Assembly: GCA_024699425.1 (NCBI GenBank)
Contig: JAILPP010000064.1
Location: 1-35,299, forward strand
Length of the DNA: 35,299 bases
From: Oscillospiraceae bacterium
GTDB lineage: Bacteria; Bacillota; Clostridia; Oscillospirales; Ruminococcaceae
Reading direction: 5' to 3'
The position numbers were made by a program, and so were the translations under genes. The notes under the pieces were generated by a model. The model ran no database searches. It was not told the origin of the DNA and saw nothing but the letters and a program-made list of their open reading frames with translations. Positions 22,976 through 32,198 of the stretch are shown here, piece after piece (the first letter of the stretch is position 1; the number at the start of each line of letters is the position of its first letter).

Positions 22976-25561
22976 TCAACCGAAATACTGTTCCGAAAAC
23001 GCCCCGTCCGCATCGGAGAAGAATTGAGAATCGTCCACGGAAGCGCCGCCTGTAACGAAAGGATCATTTTTCATGACAGAATCGAGCATACAGAAGCTGC
23101 CCTTTGCGATCACAGCCTCAGCGAGGTCGGAATCCTTTTCGGGGATGATATAATCCGTGCCGTTGAAGTTGATGACGTAGCAATTTTCGGCGGTGACATA
23201 ATTTTTCCGTGCAGCCGACAGCAGTGCATACAGTTCGGGGTATGTTTTTTCGAGTGAGTCGTCATAAGAGAAGTAGATCGTATCCTCATAAGCAGGATCA
23301 CCGTACTTGAAGAAATTAGTTGTCAGTGTGCTGTGCGGGTAATCGACGGAAGCGGTGCGGTACTGATCGGGCGCATAGATGCGCATACCCATCCACTGAT
23401 TATGGAAAGCGCTGTCATAGGTCGCATCGGCATACCCGATCCATTCGGCGGTATTGAACGGTTCGATGCCCCATTCCTTGAGCAGCTCCCAGCTCTTGGC
23501 GCATTTGCTGTACATGGGGAGACCGGAGAGGTAGCCTTTGATTTCGGAAGTGCGGAAATCCTCGGCTGTCATCGCTTCCAGATCGAAGCGGTACGCCTGC
23601 CAGAGCTGTTCAAACTTCTGCGGAGCGTCCTTGATGTAAGCAGAATGTGTCGCTGTATCCTGTGCATCTCTGGGCGTAGCAGTCATTTGCAGGCGGAGAT
23701 TGCCGGGAATCATATTCTTTTTCAGGTAGCTGACATATTCCGTATACTGATCTGTCATACGGGAAGACATACCCTTGGAAGTTGCCTCGGCATAGAGTCC
23801 CGTTCCCTGTACGATGTCGAGAAATCTGCGCCAGTAATCGGCATTGAGATCATAGACACGGTGAACGGTGCTGCCCGTGAGCGTGTAGTAAGTCAATCTC
23901 ACCTGATGGGTGTCGATATAATGACCTTTTGCCTCATCGGGGAGAGGATTCTTCGGGTCGAGCCAGTCACCGACACTTTTTTCGCCGCTTTCATCGTCCA
24001 CATTGGCAACGGGGAGGCGCAGCGTATAGGACGGGAACTCGTTATAATAATTGCTGTCGTATTCCTGTGTTGTGTAGACCAGTTTTGCATAGCGTTCCTT
24101 CAGCATCTCCTCACTCAGCGGATCCTGAAGCGCATAGTAGTTAGAACTGTACTCATTCCGGCGATTGGACAATCCGGGGCTGTGCATTTTTTTCACAGAC
24201 TTCTGGAAGCCGATCAGATCACGGTGGAATTTTGTAACTTCGGAGATCACATCACGGTCGGTATATTCGAGAACGTAGTCATAAGTGCGGTAGATGTTAT
24301 CATCTGCATGGAATTCCACACGCACGGAGCTGACCCCGACAGAAGCGGGAACATAGTTGACCCTGCCGAAGCAGCCTGTTGCCGTGAGGAGGAAGTAACC
24401 GCCGATACTCAGCCCGACCGTAGCCACATAGGTGATAACAGAGAGCCAGAAGCGTTTGAAACCGCGTTTGCGGATGACTTCCATGATAAAGTATCCGATT
24501 GCCGAAGCGATGAGGACGGGACCGAAAACGCCTGTACGCATGGCGCAGAGAACGGCAACAGTAGCAAGGGTAAGCATCACATAGTATGCAGCGGTATAGA
24601 TGAACGGCTTGCCGACATCTTCTGCTTTGCGGCGTTTATAGAGCAGCCATGCGCCGGCGGTCAGCACAGCGGTGAGCAGGAAAATGGCGAAGATCCAGCG
24701 CAGATAGCTTGGGATCATATCATGGGAAGTCGTCTGCACGGCAGCGAACTGATAACTTGAAGGGCTGATCGTATCTGTAATTTCACCGCTGATGAGCAGC
24801 ATCAGATAGATCAGACCGCCGATGGGGGACATAAAGCCGATGATCTGCCATGTATACTCAAATTCAAAGCTGAGGTCATTGGTAACAAGTGCAATGATGA
24901 GAGCGACCGTGCCGGGAATCAGACCGTTGAGGAGGATATTGGTGTAAATGCTTTCAAAGAGCGTACCGCAGCAGACGGTCACGAGTACACTCAGCGAGTA
25001 ATAGAGAAGCATGAGGAAGAACAGACCGAGCGTTGCGAGGGCGTAGATCTTGACGATTTCGCCCATGAATTCGCCGAACGATGCAAATTCCTGATCGTTT
25101 TCCCAGAGGACAAACGGACTCAGACCGAAGATCACGCCCCAGCCGAGCAGAACGGCGATCATATACGGCACGATATACATGATACACCCGCCCGCATAAT
25201 CCGAGAAGAAGCGCTGTGTACCCGTGAGGGGCAGAGCATAGAGCATATCGACTTTGGTTTTCTTATGAGTTTCGATAAAGGAATTGATTGCGGCGAACAT
25301 ACCCATAAACACGGCAACGCCGAGGAAAAGCGCAGCGATCACGATATACATTTCATATCCGTGACCGGTATCCATGAGATCAATAAAGTCCTCTTTTCCG
25401 TCATGAGATTCCGTGACCAGCTCCCACATAAGCGCCGCCGCGCCGAGCGGGATACCGAGGAGCTGTAAAATGCAGGTCACAATGGTCATTTTCTGATTCT
25501 GTTTCACCACCCGCAGCGCATTGCGGAAGGGCAGTGATTTATGCAAAGACGTTGCTGTCAT
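22976..25561 (-). CDS. Large ABC transporter permease-like membrane protein
   Basis: 861 residues. The N-terminal half has about ten hydrophobic helices between residues 25 and 390, including VTCILQLLGIPLGAAALMW, EMYIVIAALFLGVAVFMGMF and GLFFLMLLYYSLSVLVTVCC. The C-terminal 470 residues are mostly soluble and unassigned. It is translationally coupled to the ABC ATPase upstream: the frames overlap by 23 nt, and GGAGGG inside the ATPase gene serves as RBS. With the YtrA-type regulator, this forms a ytr-like efflux or antibiotic-stress operon. The substrate cannot be read from sequence. No clear terminator follows; the 70 nt after the stop hold only weak pairing. Confidence 0.8.
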   Translation of the reverse strand: MTATSLHKSLPFRNALRVVKQNQKMTIVTCILQLLGIPLGAAALMWELVTESHDGKEDFIDLMDTGHGYEMYIVIAALFLGVAVFMGMFAAINSFIETHKKTKVDMLYALPLTGTQRFFSDYAGGCIMYIVPYMIAVLLGWGVIFGLSPFVLWENDQEFASFGEFMGEIVKIYALATLGLFFLMLLYYSLSVLVTVCCGTLFESIYTNILLNGLIPGTVALIIALVTNDLSFEFEYTWQIIGFMSPIGGLIYLMLLISGEITDTISPSSYQFAAVQTTSHDMIPSYLRWIFAIFLLTAVLTAGAWLLYKRRKAEDVGKPFIYTAAYYVMLTLATVAVLCAMRTGVFGPVLIASAIGYFIMEVIRKRGFKRFWLSVITYVATVGLSIGGYFLLTATGCFGRVNYVPASVGVSSVRVEFHADDNIYRTYDYVLEYTDRDVISEVTKFHRDLIGFQKSVKKMHSPGLSNRRNEYSSNYYALQDPLSEEMLKERYAKLVYTTQEYDSNYYNEFPSYTLRLPVANVDDESGEKSVGDWLDPKNPLPDEAKGHYIDTHQVRLTYYTLTGSTVHRVYDLNADYWRRFLDIVQGTGLYAEATSKGMSSRMTDQYTEYVSYLKKNMIPGNLRLQMTATPRDAQDTATHSAYIKDAPQKFEQLWQAYRFDLEAMTAEDFRTSEIKGYLSGLPMYSKCAKSWELLKEWGIEPFNTAEWIGYADATYDSAFHNQWMGMRIYAPDQYRTASVDYPHSTLTTNFFKYGDPAYEDTIYFSYDDSLEKTYPELYALLSAARKNYVTAENCYVINFNGTDYIIPEKDSDLAEAVIAKGSFCMLDSVMKNDPFVTGGASVDDSQFFSDADGAFSEQYFG

Positions 25562-26444
25562 AGCCGAGTCCCTCCAATTCGTAAATAAAGATTTCCTCCA
25601 GAGTCAGCGGCACCATATCCGCAACGACGGGATTCTGCGGAGCAAGTGCGGCACGGATGGTATCCTCTTCGCCCTTGGCAATGATGTGATAGATACTCTG
25701 TGTTTTTTCAAAGTGCAGGATTTCCAGACCGGGAAAATCGGCAGCCGTAAATTCCCGTTCCTTGTCGGCAAAGACAGCCTGTACTTTATGGACAGCACCT
25801 TTGAGGCTGTCGAGCTGGCGGTTGAAGATGATCTTGCCCTTATGCAGGAGAGCCGCCGTATCGCACATTTCGTTGATCTCCTTGAGGTTATGCGACGAAA
25901 TGACGACGGTGAGATTACGTTCACACATGGCATCGACGAGCATTCTCTTGACGATGATACGCATTGTGGGGTCAATGCCGTCAAATGCTTCATCGAGGAG
26001 CAGATAGGGCGTACAGCAGGCGATTGCGGTAATGATAATAGCCTGCCGCTTCATGCCTTTGGAATACGTACTGATTCTGCGGTTGCGTGGGAGCTGGATC
26101 ATACTTTCGAGCCGTTCAAAAATCGCATCGGAGAAGTTCGGGTAGAACTGCATATAGAATTTTTTGAGCTGGTCAAGGGTAAACCCCGCAAACTGAATGG
26201 TTTCATCGTTGATGAAAAAGACTTTCTGTTTGGCGGCGACATTATCGTAAACGTTTTCGCCGTCGATCAGCACTTTTCCCCCTTCAGGGGAATAAATGCC
26301 GCTGAACAGGCGCAGGATGGTGGATTTACCGGCACCGTTCGAGCCGAGCAAGCCGAAGGCAGTGCCCTCTCTGATCTCCAGATCAACGCAGTCAAGGGCT
26401 TTGAAGTCGCCGAACTGCTTGACTGTCTGCTGTAACTGCATCAT
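25539..26444 (-). CDS. ABC transporter ATP-binding protein (YtrB-like)
   Basis: 301 residues. Walker A is GSNGAGKST (34-42). The signature is degenerate, YSKGMKRQ (127-134) in place of LSGGQ, as is usual in ytrB and bcrA-type exporters. Walker B is LLLDEAFDGID (148-158), and the switch histidine lies in VVISSHNLKEI. The start ATG overlaps the stop of the GntR gene (ATGA), and GGAGGAG supplies the RBS. It would energise the adjacent 861-residue permease. Confidence 0.92.
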   Translation of the reverse strand: MMQLQQTVKQFGDFKALDCVDLEIREGTAFGLLGSNGAGKSTILRLFSGIYSPEGGKVLIDGENVYDNVAAKQKVFFINDETIQFAGFTLDQLKKFYMQFYPNFSDAIFERLESMIQLPRNRRISTYSKGMKRQAIIITAIACCTPYLLLDEAFDGIDPTMRIIVKRMLVDAMCERNLTVVISSHNLKEINEMCDTAALLHKGKIIFNRQLDSLKGAVHKVQAVFADKEREFTAADFPGLEILHFEKTQSIYHIIAKGEEDTIRAALAPQNPVVADMVPLTLEEIFIYELEGLGYDSNVFA

Positions 26445-26824
26445 AATTTCTTCTCCTCCTTTGACGCTTTGTTATCTGAAATGCTGTCAATGCGCTTATG
26501 CAGAACATCCCTGCCGATTCCCGCATCGAGTGCGCGGTTTGCCGCCTCATCGAAGCCGGACAGGAGCTGTTCCTGTGCAAGGAGCGTATCGGGCTTTGCG
26601 ACGAAGCAGCCTCTTCCGGCGAGGGTACAGATAAAGCCGTCACGTTCGAGCAAAGTATAGGCTTTGGCAACGGTATTGGGATTCACGCCGAGGTCAGTGG
26701 CAAGCGCACGGACGGAAGGGAGCTTGTCATTCTCCTTGAGAACGCCTTTCATGACCAGCAGAGTGACTCTGCGGTAGAGCTGCTCATAGATGGGAACACG
26801 GCTCATCAGATCAATGTCAAACAT
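26441..26824 (-). CDS. GntR family regulator, YtrA subfamily
   Basis: 127 residues: an N-terminal winged helix (VPIYEQLYRRVTLLVMKG, then PSVRALATDLGVNPNTVAKAYTLLERDGFI, residues about 36-65) and a short helical tail. This is the YtrA type, without a ligand-binding domain. Such repressors control the ABC operon they head, often in response to cell-wall-active compounds. It is the first gene of the three-gene operon. AAGGAGGAGG precedes the ATG. Direct repeats between the promoter and the gene are a candidate operator. Confidence 0.92.
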   Translation of the reverse strand: MFDIDLMSRVPIYEQLYRRVTLLVMKGVLKENDKLPSVRALATDLGVNPNTVAKAYTLLERDGFICTLAGRGCFVAKPDTLLAQEQLLSGFDEAANRALDAGIGRDVLHKRIDSISDNKASKEEKKL

Positions 26825-26861
26825 AGATCCTCCTCCTTTCTGACTTTCCGACTATCTGAAT

Positions 26862-26879
26862 AGTGTATGAAGTGTATCA
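26862..26879. promoter_or_regulatory. Candidate operator of the YtrA-type regulator
   Basis: Two adjacent 9-bp direct repeats, AGTGTATGA and AGTGTATCA, lie between the -10 and the GntR start. AGTGTA half-sites resemble the YtrA recognition element, though the inverted partner is not obvious. Confidence 0.4.
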
Positions 26880-26898
26880 GTCGTGTTAGTACAGTTAT

Positions 26899-26927
26899 AG
26901 TATAGCACGTTCCGAATGATTTGTCAA
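26899..26927 (-). promoter_or_regulatory. Promoter of the GntR-ABC operon
   Basis: On the minus strand, a consensus TTGACA (26927-26922) and TATACT (26904-26899) are 17 bp apart. Such a strong core promoter fits control by a repressor. Confidence 0.88.
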
Positions 26928-26958
26928 GTGGTTATGCAGAATTTTTTTGCAAAACCTA

Positions 26959-26987
26959 TTCCATTTTTCCTGATAATCTGGTATAAT
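26959..26987 (+). promoter_or_regulatory. Promoter of the flippase-deoD operon
   Basis: An extended -10 TGGTATAAT (TATAAT 26982-26987) lies 17 bp from a weak -35, TTCCAT. Confidence 0.65.
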
Positions 26988-27066
26988 AGAAAGGGCAGGC
27001 TGTGAAAGTGCAATTCACCTCCCTGTCCCGACACAAAGGGCATAAAAGTAAGAAAGGAATGTTCCC

Positions 27067-28533
27067 TTGAATAAATATAAAAAGCTGGCGCAGAATACTG
27101 CTGTTTTTGCCATAGGCAGTTTTGGCTCGAAGATACTGCTTCTTCTGCTGACAAGGCTGTATTCTGCCAACATCAACCCCGGTGACACGTCCACGAAGTC
27201 ACTTCTGGAGCAGACGGCGAACTTTATCATTCCGATCGTGACGTTCTCCATTTACGAAGCGGTCATCCGTTACGGACTCGACCGTGAATATGACAAGCGG
27301 GAAGTATTCACATCCGCCTGTATTATAGAGATTGCAGGCATGGTGCTGCTTCTGCTCTGTTCTCCCCTGCTGGGTCTGCTTCCGTACACGCAGGGATTTC
27401 TGCTGCATCTGATCGCCTTTATACTTGCCTCAGCATTCCGGCAGCTCTCGTCGCAGTTTGTGCGTTCCCGTGACATGACGAGACTGTTTGCGCTTGACGG
27501 GATACTTGCGACGTGTTCGCTGTTCTTTTTCAACGTGCTGTTCATCTCGAAGCTGCACATGGGGGTGCAGGGGTTCATGCTTGCGTCAGTGCTGGCGGAT
27601 ATGCTGTCGGGTATTTTCCTGACGGTCATGGCGAAGAACTGGCGTTATCTGGACTTCCGTCACGCCTTCAACCCCGATGTCATCAAGACCATGCTCCGGT
27701 TTGCCATTCCCATGATTCCGACAGCAGTTCTCTGGATCATCACGGGCTTTTCGGACAGACTGTTCGTGCGGTATATGGACGGATATTCGGTCAGTGCGGA
27801 CGTAGGTGATGCAGCGGCGGGCATTTACGACTATGCCTCGAAAGTCCCGAACCTGATCTCAATGGTTTCGACGATATTCTTTCAGGCGTGGAACATGAGT
27901 GCCATCACGGAGCAGAATTCGAGTGACAAGGGCGAATTTTACCGCAACATTTTCAAGGCATATCAGGCGTTCATGTTTTTAGGTGCAGCGGCGATGATCG
28001 TGTTTGTGAAGCCGCTTTCGGCGTTCATCATCGACTACAGCCGCTATCCGGAGTATGAGCGATGCTATCTGTACACACCGATCCTGATTATTGCGGTTGT
28101 GATGATGAGTTTCAACCAGTTTTTGTCAAGTGTCTACGTTGCCACGCAAAAGACGAGCCACAGTATGTGGACAGCGCTTGCCGCAGCGGGCACGAATCTG
28201 ATTTTAAATGTGATCCTGATTTACAAATGGGGTGTACAGGGTGCAGTGGTAGCGACATTTGCGAGTTATTTTGTATGTTATGTCATCCGCATCATTGACA
28301 CCCGCAGGCTGATTTATTTTGAAGTCGATCACATTCGGTTTTATGTCAATTTAGCCGTACTGTTCGGCATGAGCATTCTTGCCATTCGTGAACCTGTGTG
28401 GTATCATATCGGTGAACTGGTGCTTGCGGTCTTTATGCTTGTTTACAATTTTGAAGCCGTCCGCATGGTAATGCGCATCGTCGGAAAAGTCGCGGGCAAA
28501 TTTCTGCGCAAGCCCGTCAATAAAAGGAGGTAA
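27067..28533 (+). CDS. Polysaccharide flippase (MOP superfamily, Wzx-like)
   Basis: A 488-residue integral membrane protein with about 12-14 hydrophobic segments and the N-terminal signature of polysaccharide exporters (NTAVFAIGSFGSKILLLLLTRLYS). Further matches are MLRFAIPMIPTAVLWIITGFSDRLFVRYM in the middle and NQFLSSVYVATQKTSHSMW later. It probably flips a lipid-linked glycan precursor across the cytoplasmic membrane; which one is unknown, as no glycosyltransferases are adjacent. Translation starts at TTG 27067, with AAAGGAA about 9 nt upstream. deoD follows after 5 nt. Confidence 0.88.
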   Translation: MNKYKKLAQNTAVFAIGSFGSKILLLLLTRLYSANINPGDTSTKSLLEQTANFIIPIVTFSIYEAVIRYGLDREYDKREVFTSACIIEIAGMVLLLLCSPLLGLLPYTQGFLLHLIAFILASAFRQLSSQFVRSRDMTRLFALDGILATCSLFFFNVLFISKLHMGVQGFMLASVLADMLSGIFLTVMAKNWRYLDFRHAFNPDVIKTMLRFAIPMIPTAVLWIITGFSDRLFVRYMDGYSVSADVGDAAAGIYDYASKVPNLISMVSTIFFQAWNMSAITEQNSSDKGEFYRNIFKAYQAFMFLGAAAMIVFVKPLSAFIIDYSRYPEYERCYLYTPILIIAVVMMSFNQFLSSVYVATQKTSHSMWTALAAAGTNLILNVILIYKWGVQGAVVATFASYFVCYVIRIIDTRRLIYFEVDHIRFYVNLAVLFGMSILAIREPVWYHIGELVLAVFMLVYNFEAVRMVMRIVGKVAGKFLRKPVNKRR

Positions 28534-28538
28534 CGATC

Positions 28539-29249
28539 ATGGGAACACCGCATTTACAGGGAAACAAGGGAGATTACGCAAAAACGGTACTGATGCCGGG
28601 CGATCCGCTGCGGGCGAAATACATTGCGGAAACGTATCTGGAGGACGCAAGATGTGTCAATGAAATCCGTGGAATGCTCGGATACACAGGCACATACAAG
28701 GGCGTACCGGTATCCGTACAGGGCAGCGGTATGGGGCAGCCGTCCATGGGAATTTACTCCTATGAGCTGTATCATTTCTTTGACGTGCAGAGTATTATCC
28801 GCATCGGGACGGCAGGGGGCATAGATGATTCCGTGCAGCTCCGTGATGTAATTTTAGGGCAGGCGGCGTGTACGAACGGCAATTATGCAGCGCAGTACCG
28901 ACTGCCGGGCATCTATGCGCCGATCGCCTCTTTCCGTCTGCTGAAAGCGGCAGCGGAGACAGCGGAACAGCTTGCCATGCGTGTGCGGGTAGGCAATCTG
29001 TTTTCGAGCGATATGTTCTATGATGCCGCAGATTCGCTTGCCGACTGGAAGAAAATGGGCGTTCTGGGCGTAGAGATGGAATCGGCGGCGCTGTACATGA
29101 ACGCCGCCGCCGCAGGGAAAGAAGCGCTGTGCATCTGCACCGTTTCGGACTGTCCGCTGCGGCAGGAATTTACTTCAGCAGAGGAACGTCAGACGGGCTT
29201 TGGCAGAATGATGGAACTTGCGCTGGAAACCGTGACCCGACTGCACTGA
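28539..29249 (+). CDS. deoD: Purine nucleoside phosphorylase, DeoD type
   Basis: 236 residues, standard for the hexameric (high-molecular-mass) PNP that cleaves purine nucleosides to base and ribose 1-phosphate. Motifs are VLMPGDPLRAKYIAETYL, GSGMGQPSMGIYSYEL, IIRIGTAGGI, GVEMESAALYMNA and CTVSDC, which contains the catalytic Asp. AAAAGGAGG lies before the ATG. It sits in an operon between the flippase and the DUF896 gene. Confidence 0.95.
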   Translation: MGTPHLQGNKGDYAKTVLMPGDPLRAKYIAETYLEDARCVNEIRGMLGYTGTYKGVPVSVQGSGMGQPSMGIYSYELYHFFDVQSIIRIGTAGGIDDSVQLRDVILGQAACTNGNYAAQYRLPGIYAPIASFRLLKAAAETAEQLAMRVRVGNLFSSDMFYDAADSLADWKKMGVLGVEMESAALYMNAAAAGKEALCICTVSDCPLRQEFTSAEERQTGFGRMMELALETVTRLH

Positions 29250-29266
29250 GAACAGGGAGAACCGCT

Positions 29267-29464
29267 ATGAACGAAAAAATGATTGCCCGCATCAACGAAC
29301 TTGCGCACAAATCGAAATCCGAAGGACTGACCGAAGCCGAAAAGGCGGAACAGCAGCAGCTCCGTGATGCCTACCGAGCCGCATTCCGTGCGAATCTGAC
29401 ACAGCAGCTTGAGCATACTTATGTAATGGACGAACACGGCAACAAGAAAAAATTAGGCACATGA
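29267..29464 (+). CDS. DUF896 family protein (YnzC-like)
   Basis: 65 residues starting MNEKMIARINELAHKSKSEG. The family pattern INELA-KSK-GLT-AEK-EQ-LR--Y and the conserved C-terminal VMDEHGNKKKL-type end are clear. The Bacillus homologue is a small helical-hairpin protein linked to the SOS operon; its role is not established. GGGAG lies before ATG 29267. It follows deoD by 17 nt with no terminator between it and the secG promoter. Confidence 0.9.
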   Translation: MNEKMIARINELAHKSKSEGLTEAEKAEQQQLRDAYRAAFRANLTQQLEHTYVMDEHGNKKKLGT

Positions 29465-29476
29465 CCGCAGAAATGC

Positions 29477-29505
29477 TTGACTTTTTCGGTAAAGTGTGCT
29501 ATACT
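29477..29505 (+). promoter_or_regulatory. Promoter of secG
   Basis: TTGACT (29477-29482) and TATACT (29500-29505) are 17 bp apart. It starts 12 nt after the DUF896 stop. Confidence 0.88.
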
Positions 29506-29551
29506 ATGAAGGTATTCGTATCAATCCGCAATATAAGGAGCGTAAAAGAGC

Positions 29552-29833
29552 ATGGAAATTTATGAGATCATCTGCGGTGCAGTTGTACTGTTGCTGGCAT
29601 TGCTGATCATCATTCTGTGTCTGATGCAGGACGACAAGGCACAGGACAGCATGACCGCAGCACTGGGCGGCGGCATCAATGATTCGTATTTTGGTCAGAA
29701 CGAGGGCAACACCCGTGAGGCAGCGCTTGCAAAGCTGACCAAGATTCTGGGTATCATTGCGTTTGTTGTCATCGTTGCGATGAACATTGTGATCCCGTGG
29801 ATCATGACGCTGGTGCAGTCGGGCACGAACTGA
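29552..29833 (+). CDS. secG: Preprotein translocase subunit SecG
   Basis: 93 residues with the SecG layout. A first membrane helix (about 4-25) is followed by the conserved loop QDDKAQDSMTAALGGG, and a second helix (about 65-88). It assists SecYE in protein export, which this secreted-enzyme producer would use for GH74 and the lipoproteins. The own promoter and a strong terminator isolate it. RNase R and smpB, its common neighbours, are absent. Confidence 0.93.
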   Translation: MEIYEIICGAVVLLLALLIIILCLMQDDKAQDSMTAALGGGINDSYFGQNEGNTREAALAKLTKILGIIAFVVIVAMNIVIPWIMTLVQSGTN

Positions 29834-29844
29834 GACAAGCACAA

Positions 29845-29883
29845 AAAGACTCCCCCTGAACAGATTCAGGGGGAGTTTCTTTT
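29845..29883 (+). terminator. Terminator of secG
   Basis: GACTCCCCCTGAA pairs with TTCAGGGGGAGTT (GACTCCCCC arm ends G-T) around CAGA, followed by TCTTTT. Confidence 0.9.
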
Positions 29884-29919
29884 CCGTCCTGACGCATCAG
29901 AAAAATTTGTGGGAAACGG

Positions 29920-29948
29920 TTGATTTTTTGTGAAAAATCTGGTATAAT
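29920..29948 (+). promoter_or_regulatory. Promoter of the acidic membrane protein-proS operon
   Basis: TTGATT (29920-29925) and extended TGGTATAAT (TATAAT 29943-29948) are 17 bp apart. Confidence 0.82.
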
Positions 29949-29983
29949 AATAACTGAATCATCTTTTGAAAGGAGGCATCTTA

Positions 29984-30712
29984 ATGACTTCGCCTGTAGA
30001 TGTGGATGTTCTCGTAAAATTCGCCATACGCCTGAGCATCATATTTGTTCTGATCTTTATTCTTGCGCTGATTACGCCGAGGCTTGCAAAGCTCGTGGAG
30101 AGCTGGATCGAAAAGAAACGCAAAAACCGTGAGTCGGAGGAAGAAGAAGATTATGGTGTACGTTCCATCTACGAGCTGCCGCGGAGAAAGCGCAGTTCTT
30201 TGAAAGAAGATGCATACGAGGACGACTATGATCTGGAAGAAGAGGACGAAGAGTTTGACGGCGAGGAATATTCTCTCGATAACGAACCGCAGCCGGAACC
30301 GGAAGAACCCGAAGAAGATCTGACGGAAGATTATGCGGAAGAACTGTCGGACGAACAACCGGAAGCGCCGCCGCAGCCTGAAATTTCCCAAAAGCCGGAA
30401 GAGCCTGTTTACCTGTTCAGCTTTCACAAGCTGGAAGAGAAGCCGTATGATCTGACGCTCTGGAAAGTCCGTTACAAGCGGGCGATCCCGATCGACATCG
30501 GGGAACAGGATTTCAGTTCCATTGCATTCGGCAGCAAATTGCACCCCTGCGCCTATGTCGGTCCGGGCGAAGAGGACGACGACGATGCTGAGAGCTTTAT
30601 CGGCGAACCGCTGATCCCCTTTGATTCGGAAGACGAAGACTTTTTTGATGATTTTTCCGGGGAAGCGGAGGATGGCGAGGACGACGGCGATACCCCGTGG
30701 TTTATGCGGTAA
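29984..30712 (+). CDS. Acidic membrane-anchored protein of unknown function
   Basis: 242 residues. One membrane helix (about 11-32) is followed by a basic patch (EKKRKNRE), which places the remainder in the cytoplasm. Residues 48-150 are extremely acidic and low complexity (EEEED, EEEDEEFDGEE, PEPEEPEEDLTEDY). A possibly folded segment follows (VYLFSFHKLEEKPYDLTLWK and onward to residue 200), then another acidic tail. No family was recognised. AAAGGAGG lies 8 nt before ATG 29984. proS follows after 37 nt and probably shares the transcript. Confidence 0.75.
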   Translation: MTSPVDVDVLVKFAIRLSIIFVLIFILALITPRLAKLVESWIEKKRKNRESEEEEDYGVRSIYELPRRKRSSLKEDAYEDDYDLEEEDEEFDGEEYSLDNEPQPEPEEPEEDLTEDYAEELSDEQPEAPPQPEISQKPEEPVYLFSFHKLEEKPYDLTLWKVRYKRAIPIDIGEQDFSSIAFGSKLHPCAYVGPGEEDDDDAESFIGEPLIPFDSEDEDFFDDFSGEAEDGEDDGDTPWFMR

Positions 30713-30749
30713 CATCTGATTACATATCAACGAAAGGAATCAAAAACAC

Positions 30750-32195
30750 ATGGCAAAGAATGACAAGAAAATGGTAGATGCGATCACGTCTATGGACGAA
30801 GATTTCGCACAGTGGTACACGGACATTGTAAAGAAGGCGGAGCTGATCGCCTATACATCCGTCAAGGGCTGCATGGTCATCAGACCTTACGGCTATGCGA
30901 TCTGGGAAAATATTCAGCGCATTCTTGACGGGATGTTCAAGGAGACAGGACACGAGAACGTGAATATGCCCATGTTCATACCGGAGTCCCTGCTCCAGAA
31001 GGAGAAAGACCATGTTGAGGGCTTTGCGCCGGAAGTGGCATGGGTCACCATGGGCGGCAACAACAAGCTGGAGGAGCGCCTCTGTGTACGTCCGACTTCG
31101 GAAACGCTGTTCTGCGACCATTACAAGGACATTGTGCATTCCTACCGTGATCTGCCGAAGCTCTACAACCAGTGGGTCAGCGTAGTACGCTGGGAAAAGA
31201 CGACCCGTCCTTTCCTGCGTTCCCGTGAATTCCTGTGGCAGGAGGGTCACACCATTCACGCCACCGCACAGGAGGCAATTGAAGAGACAGAGAAGATGCT
31301 GAACGTCTACACGAAGTTCTGTGAATATGCGCTGGCAATGCCTGTTGTACAGGGCAAAAAGACGGAAAGCGACAAATTTGCAGGAGCAGTTTCGACGTAT
31401 GCGATTGAAGCGCTGATGCATGACGGCAAGGCATTGCAGGCAGGCACGTCCCACTATTTCGGAGACGGATTTGCCCATGCATTTGACATTCAGTATGCAG
31501 ACAAGGACAACACTCTGAAATACCCGCATCAGACGAGCTGGGGCGTGACCACAAGACTGATCGGCGCGATCATCATGACCCACGGTGACAATAACGGACT
31601 GGTACTGCCGCCCGCAGTGGCACCGATTCAGGTGGTGATCGTACCGGCAGCGATGCACAAGGAAGGCGTACTGGAGAAGGCAAACGAGCTGTATGCACAG
31701 CTCAGGGCAGCGGGCATTCGTGTCAAGCTGGACGACACGGACAATTCACCGGGCTGGAAATTTGCGGAATATGAAATGAAGGGTGTACCGGTGCGACTGG
31801 AGATCGGACCCCGTGACATTGCAGCGAACCAGTGTGTTCTTGCGACCCGTCACAACGGCGAAAAGACGAGCGTATCCCTGGACGGTCTGACCGAAGCGGT
31901 ACAGGCGAAATTGCAGGAAGTACACGACGGACTGTATGCAAACGCCCTTGCCAACCGTGAACGCCGCACATACCAGTGTCAGACGATCGACGAGATCAAC
32001 AAGGCGCTGACCGAGAACGGTGACGGCTTTATTGAAGCCATGTGGTGCGGAGAAGAGGCTTGCGAAGATGATGTAAAGGCACAGACAGGCGCAGGTTCCC
32101 GCTGCATTCCGCTGGTACAGAAGCAGCTTTCGGACAAATGTGTCTGCTGCGGCAAGCCTGCGAAGTGCATGGTACTGTGGGGCAAGGCATACTAA
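30750..32195 (+). CDS. proS: Prolyl-tRNA synthetase, archaeal/eukaryotic type (ProS type 3)
   Basis: 481 residues, much shorter than the usual bacterial ProRS (about 570), with no editing (INS) domain between motifs 2 and 3. Class II motif 2 is in [24 protein letters not shown]. The anticodon-binding domain includes [32 protein letters not shown]. The C-terminal extension ends with Cys residues in a zinc-binding pattern (WCGEEAC, then [10 protein letters not shown]) and a terminal Tyr, as in archaeal-type enzymes. The TAA stop lies inside the 7-bp duplication that borders the downstream repeat element, which therefore inserted exactly at the gene's end. Confidence 0.95.
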   Translation: MAKNDKKMVDAITSMDEDFAQWYTDIVKKAELIAYTSVKGCMVIRPYGYAIWENIQRILDGMFKETGHENVNMPMFIPESLLQKEKDHVEGFAPEVAWVTMGGNNKLEERLCVRPTSETLFCDHYKDIVHSYRDLPKLYNQWVSVVRWEKTTRPFLRSREFLWQEGHTIHATAQEAIEETEKMLNVYTKFCEYALAMPVVQGKKTESDKFAGAVSTYAIEALMHDGKALQAGTSHYFGDGFAHAFDIQYADKDNTLKYPHQTSWGVTTRLIGAIIMTHGDNNGLVLPPAVAPIQVVIVPAAMHKEGVLEKANELYAQLRAAGIRVKLDDTDNSPGWKFAEYEMKGVPVRLEIGPRDIAANQCVLATRHNGEKTSVSLDGLTEAVQAKLQEVHDGLYANALANRERRTYQCQTIDEINKALTENGDGFIEAMWCGEEACEDDVKAQTGAGSRCIPLVQKQLSDKCVCCGKPAKCMVLWGKAY

Positions 32196-32198
32196 GAG

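Noticed and set aside
23333-24760. 475-residue plus-strand open frame opposite the permease gene
   Set aside because: Antisense to a coupled operon gene; no promoter, RBS or recognisable motif.
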